DNA of 64,000 nucleotides, from NCBI RefSeq assembly GCF_902459525.1, contig NZ_LR699166.1, positions 3,360,501-3,424,500 of the forward strand, given 5' to 3'. Both the position numbers and the translations under genes were made by a program. A model generated the notes under the pieces. That model did not search any database. It was not told where the DNA came from and was given only the letters and a program-made list of their open reading frames with translations. Shown here piece by piece: positions 60,569-64,000 of this stretch. This stretch comes from Sideroxydans sp. CL21 (GTDB lineage: Bacteria; Pseudomonadota; Gammaproteobacteria; Burkholderiales; Gallionellaceae). Each line of letters begins with the position of its first letter. Within the stretch, counting starts at the first letter, position 1.

Positions 60569-61241
60569 TTCCGATGAACTGATCCTGTGGCAGCACGGGT
60601 TCTTCAAGCTCAACGTCACCATCGTGACAACCTGGGTGCTGATGCTGGTGCTGGTCGTGACTGCTCGCCTTATCACGCACAACCTCGAGCACCAAGTACA
60701 CATCACGCGCTGGCAAAGCCTGCTCGAAGTGATCGTTGTGACCATCCGCGATCAGATCGCAGAAGTCGGCCTGCTCCACCCGGAAAAATACCTGGGTTTC
60801 ATAGGCACGCTGTTCCTGTTCATCGCGTTTTCGAATCTGTGCACGATCATCCCCGGCTACGAACCGCCTACCGGTTCTCTGTCCACCACGGCCGCGCTCG
60901 CGCTCAGCGTGTTCATTGCGGTACCGCTGTATGGCATCTCCGAAAGCGGGCTCGCCCTATATCTCGAATCCTACCTGAAGCCGACCGCAATCATGCTGCC
61001 GTTCAACCTGATCAGCGAACTGTCGCGCACGCTGGCCATGGCCATCCGCCTGTTCGGCAACATGATGAGCGGCACGATGATCCTCGCCATCCTGCTGACC
61101 GTCACGCCGTTCCTGTTCCCGATCGTGATGAGCCTGCTCGGTCTGCTGACCGGCATGGTGCAGGCCTATATCTTCAGCATTCTCGCCACCGTTTACATTG
61201 CGGCTGCGACTCGGGCGCGAGAGGAAGCGGGAGCATCATGA
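60558..61241 (+). CDS. atpB: N-type ATPase a subunit
   Basis: Membrane stator subunit providing the ion half-channels. 227 residues, about five to six helices. The essential arginine is R164 in LAMAIRLFGNMMSG, with the preceding FNLISELSRT helix. Complete. Confidence 0.95.
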   Translation: MHLSSDELILWQHGFFKLNVTIVTTWVLMLVLVVTARLITHNLEHQVHITRWQSLLEVIVVTIRDQIAEVGLLHPEKYLGFIGTLFLFIAFSNLCTIIPGYEPPTGSLSTTAALALSVFIAVPLYGISESGLALYLESYLKPTAIMLPFNLISELSRTLAMAIRLFGNMMSGTMILAILLTVTPFLFPIVMSLLGLLTGMVQAYIFSILATVYIAAATRAREEAGAS

Positions 61242-61274
61242 AGTTTCCAGCAATCACAATGAAAGGAAAAAGGC

Positions 61275-61556
61275 ATGGATAGCACGACACTTATCGCGAT
61301 GGCCTCGATCATCACCGCGGGCCTGACGATCGCCATCGGCGGCATCGGCCCGGCGCTGGGCGAAGGCCGCGCCGTCTCTACGGCACTGAGCTCGCTGGCC
61401 CAGCAACCCGACGCCGCCACCACAATCACACGCACTTTGTTTGTCGGACTTGCGATGATCGAATCCATTGCGATCTACTGTTTCGTGGTTGCGATGATCC
61501 TGATTTTCGCCAACCCGTTCTGGAACCATGTGATCGCACAGGCGGCAGCAAAATAA
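61275..61556 (+). CDS. atpE: N-type ATPase c subunit
   Basis: Rotor-ring hairpin, 93 residues, two helices. The ion-binding carboxylate is E63 in GLAMIESIAIYCF, with S64 and Y68, the ES..Y pattern found in sodium-binding c subunits. The first helix has E30 in GPALGEGRA where Na+ types often have Gln, so the ring has two carboxylates per hairpin. Published work on a Burkholderia N-type ring (from memory) reported proton specificity for a ring of this type, so ion choice should not be read from the motif alone. Confidence 0.94.
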   Translation: MDSTTLIAMASIITAGLTIAIGGIGPALGEGRAVSTALSSLAQQPDAATTITRTLFVGLAMIESIAIYCFVVAMILIFANPFWNHVIAQAAAK

Positions 61557-61558
61557 TC

Positions 61559-62323
61559 ATGCTGATCGACTGGTTCACCGTCATCGCGCAGGCCGTCAAT
61601 TTTTTGATATTGGTGTGGCTGATGAAGCGTTATCTGTACCAGCCCATTCTCAAGGCGCTGGATGCACGCGAGCAGCGCATTGCCGCGGAACTGGCGGACG
61701 CCGACCTGAAGAAGACCGAGGCACTGGCCGAGCGCGAGGAATTCAGGCGCAAGAATGACGAGTTCGACCGCCAGCGCGACGGTTTGTTGAGCAAGGCGAC
61801 CAGCGACGCGATTGCCGAGCATGGTCGGCTGCTCGAGGAGGTGCGCAAGGAAGCGGGTGACATGCGCGGCAAATTGCAGGACAAGCTGGATAACGAATTC
61901 TCCAGCCTGCATGAGGAGATCGCACGCAGGACGCAGGCAGCGGTGTTTTCGATCGCGCGCAAGACGCTGGCCGATCTTTCCGGCGCCAGCCTGGAAGCGC
62001 GCATGGTCGAGGTGTTTGTGCGCCGCCTGCGCGAAATTGGCGACAGCGAGCGCAACAAATTGGCGGCTATAACGGGCGAGGGCATCGTTACCGTGCGTAG
62101 CGCCTTCGAGTTGCCGCAACTGCAGCAAACAACGATCGAGGAGTCCATCAAGGCCACGCTGGGCACTGGCGATCCGATCCGGTTCGAGACCATACCCGAC
62201 CTGATCGGGGGCATCGAGCTCATTTTGCAGGGCCAGAAGATCGCATGGAGCATTTCCGATCATCTTGCGTCGCTGGAAAAGGAACTGGCCGCACTGCTGA
62301 AAGCGCAACGACATGAAAGCTGA
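61559..62323 (+). CDS. atpF: N-type ATPase b subunit with delta-like extension
   Basis: 254 residues, longer than F-type b (about 156). N-terminal helix ([20 protein letters not shown]), a long charged coiled coil (about 45-125), then a C-terminal part (about 150-254; [40 protein letters not shown]) that resembles the delta subunit. No separate atpH occurs in the operon, so b and delta functions appear joined. Its end overlaps the atpA start by 11 bases. Confidence 0.92.
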   Translation: MLIDWFTVIAQAVNFLILVWLMKRYLYQPILKALDAREQRIAAELADADLKKTEALAEREEFRRKNDEFDRQRDGLLSKATSDAIAEHGRLLEEVRKEAGDMRGKLQDKLDNEFSSLHEEIARRTQAAVFSIARKTLADLSGASLEARMVEVFVRRLREIGDSERNKLAAITGEGIVTVRSAFELPQLQQTTIEESIKATLGTGDPIRFETIPDLIGGIELILQGQKIAWSISDHLASLEKELAALLKAQRHES

Positions 62324-63839
62324 AAACTTGCAGGCGACGGTCGAACAGGCCTTTGCCAACCTCGACAGGGTACGCGAGGCCCATGTGCAGGGGCTGGATG
62401 CGCACGAGATCGGTATCGTCACCAGCCTGTCCACCGGCATTGCCCGGGTGGCCGGCCTGCCCGGCGTTTGTTACGAGGAAGTGGTGAAGTTTCCCGGTGA
62501 ATTGTTCGGTATCGCCTTCAATGTCGACGAAGACGAGATCGGCGTCGTCCTGCTCGGCGACTACTGGAATCTGCACGCAGGCGACGAAGTCGAGCGCAGG
62601 GGCCATGTGGTGGATATACCGGTGGGCGATGGCATGATCGGCCGCGTCGTCAATCCGCTCGGACGACCGCTTGACGGCAAGGAGCCCTTGATCGCCGAAA
62701 AGCGCGTGCCGATCGAACGTCCCGCGCCGCCCATCATGGATCGGGCGCCTGTTACAGTTCCATTGCAGAGCGGCATCAAAGTCGTCGATGCGCTGATCCC
62801 GATCGGGCGCGGCCAGCGTGAACTGATCCTCGGCGACCGCCAGACCGGCAAGACAGCCATCGCTGTCGACACGATACTCAACCAGCGCGGCCAGGATGTG
62901 CTGTGCGTCTACTGCGCCATCGGCCAGCGTGCCTCTGCGGTCGCCAAAGTCATCGCCGACCTGCGCGAGAACGGCGCGATGGAATACACCGTCGTCGTCG
63001 TGACCGAGGGCAACGATCCTCCCGGTCTCTCCTATATCGCGCCGTATTCCGCGACCAGCATCGCCGAATACTTCATGCAGGCCGGGCGCGATGTGCTGAT
63101 CGTTTACGACGATCTCACCAATCATGCCCGCGCCTACCGCGAACTGTCGCTGCTGCTGCGCCGCCCGCCCGGACGCGAGGCCTATCCCGGCGACATCTTC
63201 TACATCCACTCGCGCCTGCTGGAACGCGCCACGCACTTGTGCGACAAACTCGGCGGAGGCTCGCTCACCGCGCTGCCCATCATCGAGACCGAGGCGCAGA
63301 ACATCGCCGCCTACATCCCGACCAACCTGATCTCGATCACCGACGGACAGATATATCTTTCGCCGAACATCTTCGAGCTCGGCATTCTGCCCGCCGTCGA
63401 TGTCGGCAAATCGGTATCGCGCGTCGGTGGCCAGGCACAGCGCGCCGCCTACCGGGCAATATCGGGTGACCTCAAACTCGCCTACGCGCAGTTTGAGGAG
63501 CTGGAAACCTTCGCCCGCTTCGGCACGCGGCTCGACGAGGCCACCCGCAAGATCATCGAACACGGGCGGCGTGTGCGCGCCTGCCTTAAGCAACCGGCAT
63601 TTGAGCCCGTATCCGTGCCCGGCCAGATCGCCGTGTTGCTGGCGCTGACCGGCAGACTGTTCGATAACGTGCCTCTCGAACGCATGCGCGAGGCCGAACT
63701 GGCACTGCACAAAGCCACGGAGGGATTCCCGGCCGACTTGATCAAACGCATCTCATCGTTCGAAGAATTGATGGACAGCGACCGGGAGGCGATCCTGCAG
63801 TTTGCGCGCGTGGCGCTGGCACCGTTCGGATCATCATGA
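62313..63839 (+). CDS. atpA: N-type ATPase alpha subunit
   Basis: 508 residues. P-loop [55 protein letters not shown] and the C-terminal alpha signature [20 protein letters not shown] are present. The TGA overlaps the atpG start (ATGA). Complete. Confidence 0.96.
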   Translation: MKAENLQATVEQAFANLDRVREAHVQGLDAHEIGIVTSLSTGIARVAGLPGVCYEEVVKFPGELFGIAFNVDEDEIGVVLLGDYWNLHAGDEVERRGHVVDIPVGDGMIGRVVNPLGRPLDGKEPLIAEKRVPIERPAPPIMDRAPVTVPLQSGIKVVDALIPIGRGQRELILGDRQTGKTAIAVDTILNQRGQDVLCVYCAIGQRASAVAKVIADLRENGAMEYTVVVVTEGNDPPGLSYIAPYSATSIAEYFMQAGRDVLIVYDDLTNHARAYRELSLLLRRPPGREAYPGDIFYIHSRLLERATHLCDKLGGGSLTALPIIETEAQNIAAYIPTNLISITDGQIYLSPNIFELGILPAVDVGKSVSRVGGQAQRAAYRAISGDLKLAYAQFEELETFARFGTRLDEATRKIIEHGRRVRACLKQPAFEPVSVPGQIAVLLALTGRLFDNVPLERMREAELALHKATEGFPADLIKRISSFEELMDSDREAILQFARVALAPFGSS

Positions 63840-64000
63840 GCGAAACGCCGGAAAACCTGCGCCGCAAGATCGGCGGTGCCACCGAGCTCGAATCGGTGGT
63901 ACGCACAATGAAAGCGCTGGCTGCCGCGAGCATCGTGCAGTACGAGCGGGCGGTGCATTCGCTGGACGATTACTACCGGACCGTGGAGCTGGGTCTGGTC
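63836..64000 (+). CDS. atpG: N-type ATPase gamma subunit (N-terminal part, cut by window end)
   Basis: First 55 residues: [20 protein letters not shown] followed by [20 protein letters not shown], the N-terminal helix of the rotor shaft. Completes the order atpDCQRBEFAG. The rest lies beyond the window. Confidence 0.92.
   Translation, partial: MSETPENLRRKIGGATELESVVRTMKALAAASIVQYERAVHSLDDYYRTVELGLV

Overview
The window looks like the chromosome of a betaproteobacterium, possibly Gallionellaceae or another Nitrosomonadales lineage. The evidence is gene content and protein flavour: rnpB near mraZ, the order mraZ-rsmH-ftsL-ftsI-murE-murF-mraY-murD-ftsW-murG-murC-murB-ddlB-ftsQ-ftsA-ftsZ-lpxC followed by an M23 peptidase and secA, and a second-type (N-type) ATPase operon. 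Lineage is inferred from recall, not from a search.

Layout. 1-21.3 kb: the minus-strand division and cell-wall (dcw) cluster, nearly gapless, with many ATGA/TTGA/GTGA stop-start overlaps. It is driven by a recognisable sigma70 promoter that overlaps four 10-bp-spaced GTGG MraZ operator repeats. It ends with lpxC, a small membrane protein, a convergent DciA-like (DUF721) gene, an M23 peptidase and the start of secA. 21.4-26.75 kb: an accessory insert of two tandem paralogous PKD/beta-helix lipoprotein genes, one frameshifted. A partial copy of the rnpB 3' end lies on the left and the intact rnpB on the right. 27.2-33.2 kb: small membrane protein, ppx, phoU, rpiA, tRNA-Ala(CGC), an orphan prepilin-like gene and zwf. 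33.4-39.1 kb: a P-type H+-ATPase-like pump, glgX and an SPFH/slipin protein.

39.4-46.1 kb is the most unusual part: an AT-richer plus-strand island. It holds (i) a 2-gene cassette of an HTH protein with a C-terminal membrane helix and an LRAT-fold Cys/His enzyme with a C-terminal membrane helix, behind a promoter packed with operator-like repeats. It also holds (ii) a translationally overlapping pair, a DUF4143-type AAA ATPase and a ~1350-residue NACHT-like NTPase with a C-terminal PD-(D/E)XK nuclease-like motif, preceded by a 36-nt perfect hairpin that ends one base before the start codon. Both look like candidates for undescribed defence or toxin-type systems.

46.2-58.0 kb: a putative surface-adhesin-E-like protein, a 51-residue membrane peptide, an AI-2E transporter-family protein, a nitrobindin-like protein, an outer-membrane barrel protein, and sugar-metabolism genes (tkt, glgP, class I fba) with a remnant of a pyruvate-decarboxylase-type gene wedged between fba and glgP; then cbpA-cbpM and two small proteins. 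58.1-64 kb: an N-type rotary ATPase operon, atpDCQRBEFAG, with atpG cut by the window end.

Several palindromic repeat families are scattered in the window: REP/BIME-like elements and degenerate 7-bp (GGATTNN) repeats, the latter inserted in frame inside murB and murF. No CRISPR array, rRNA operon or transposase gene was found.
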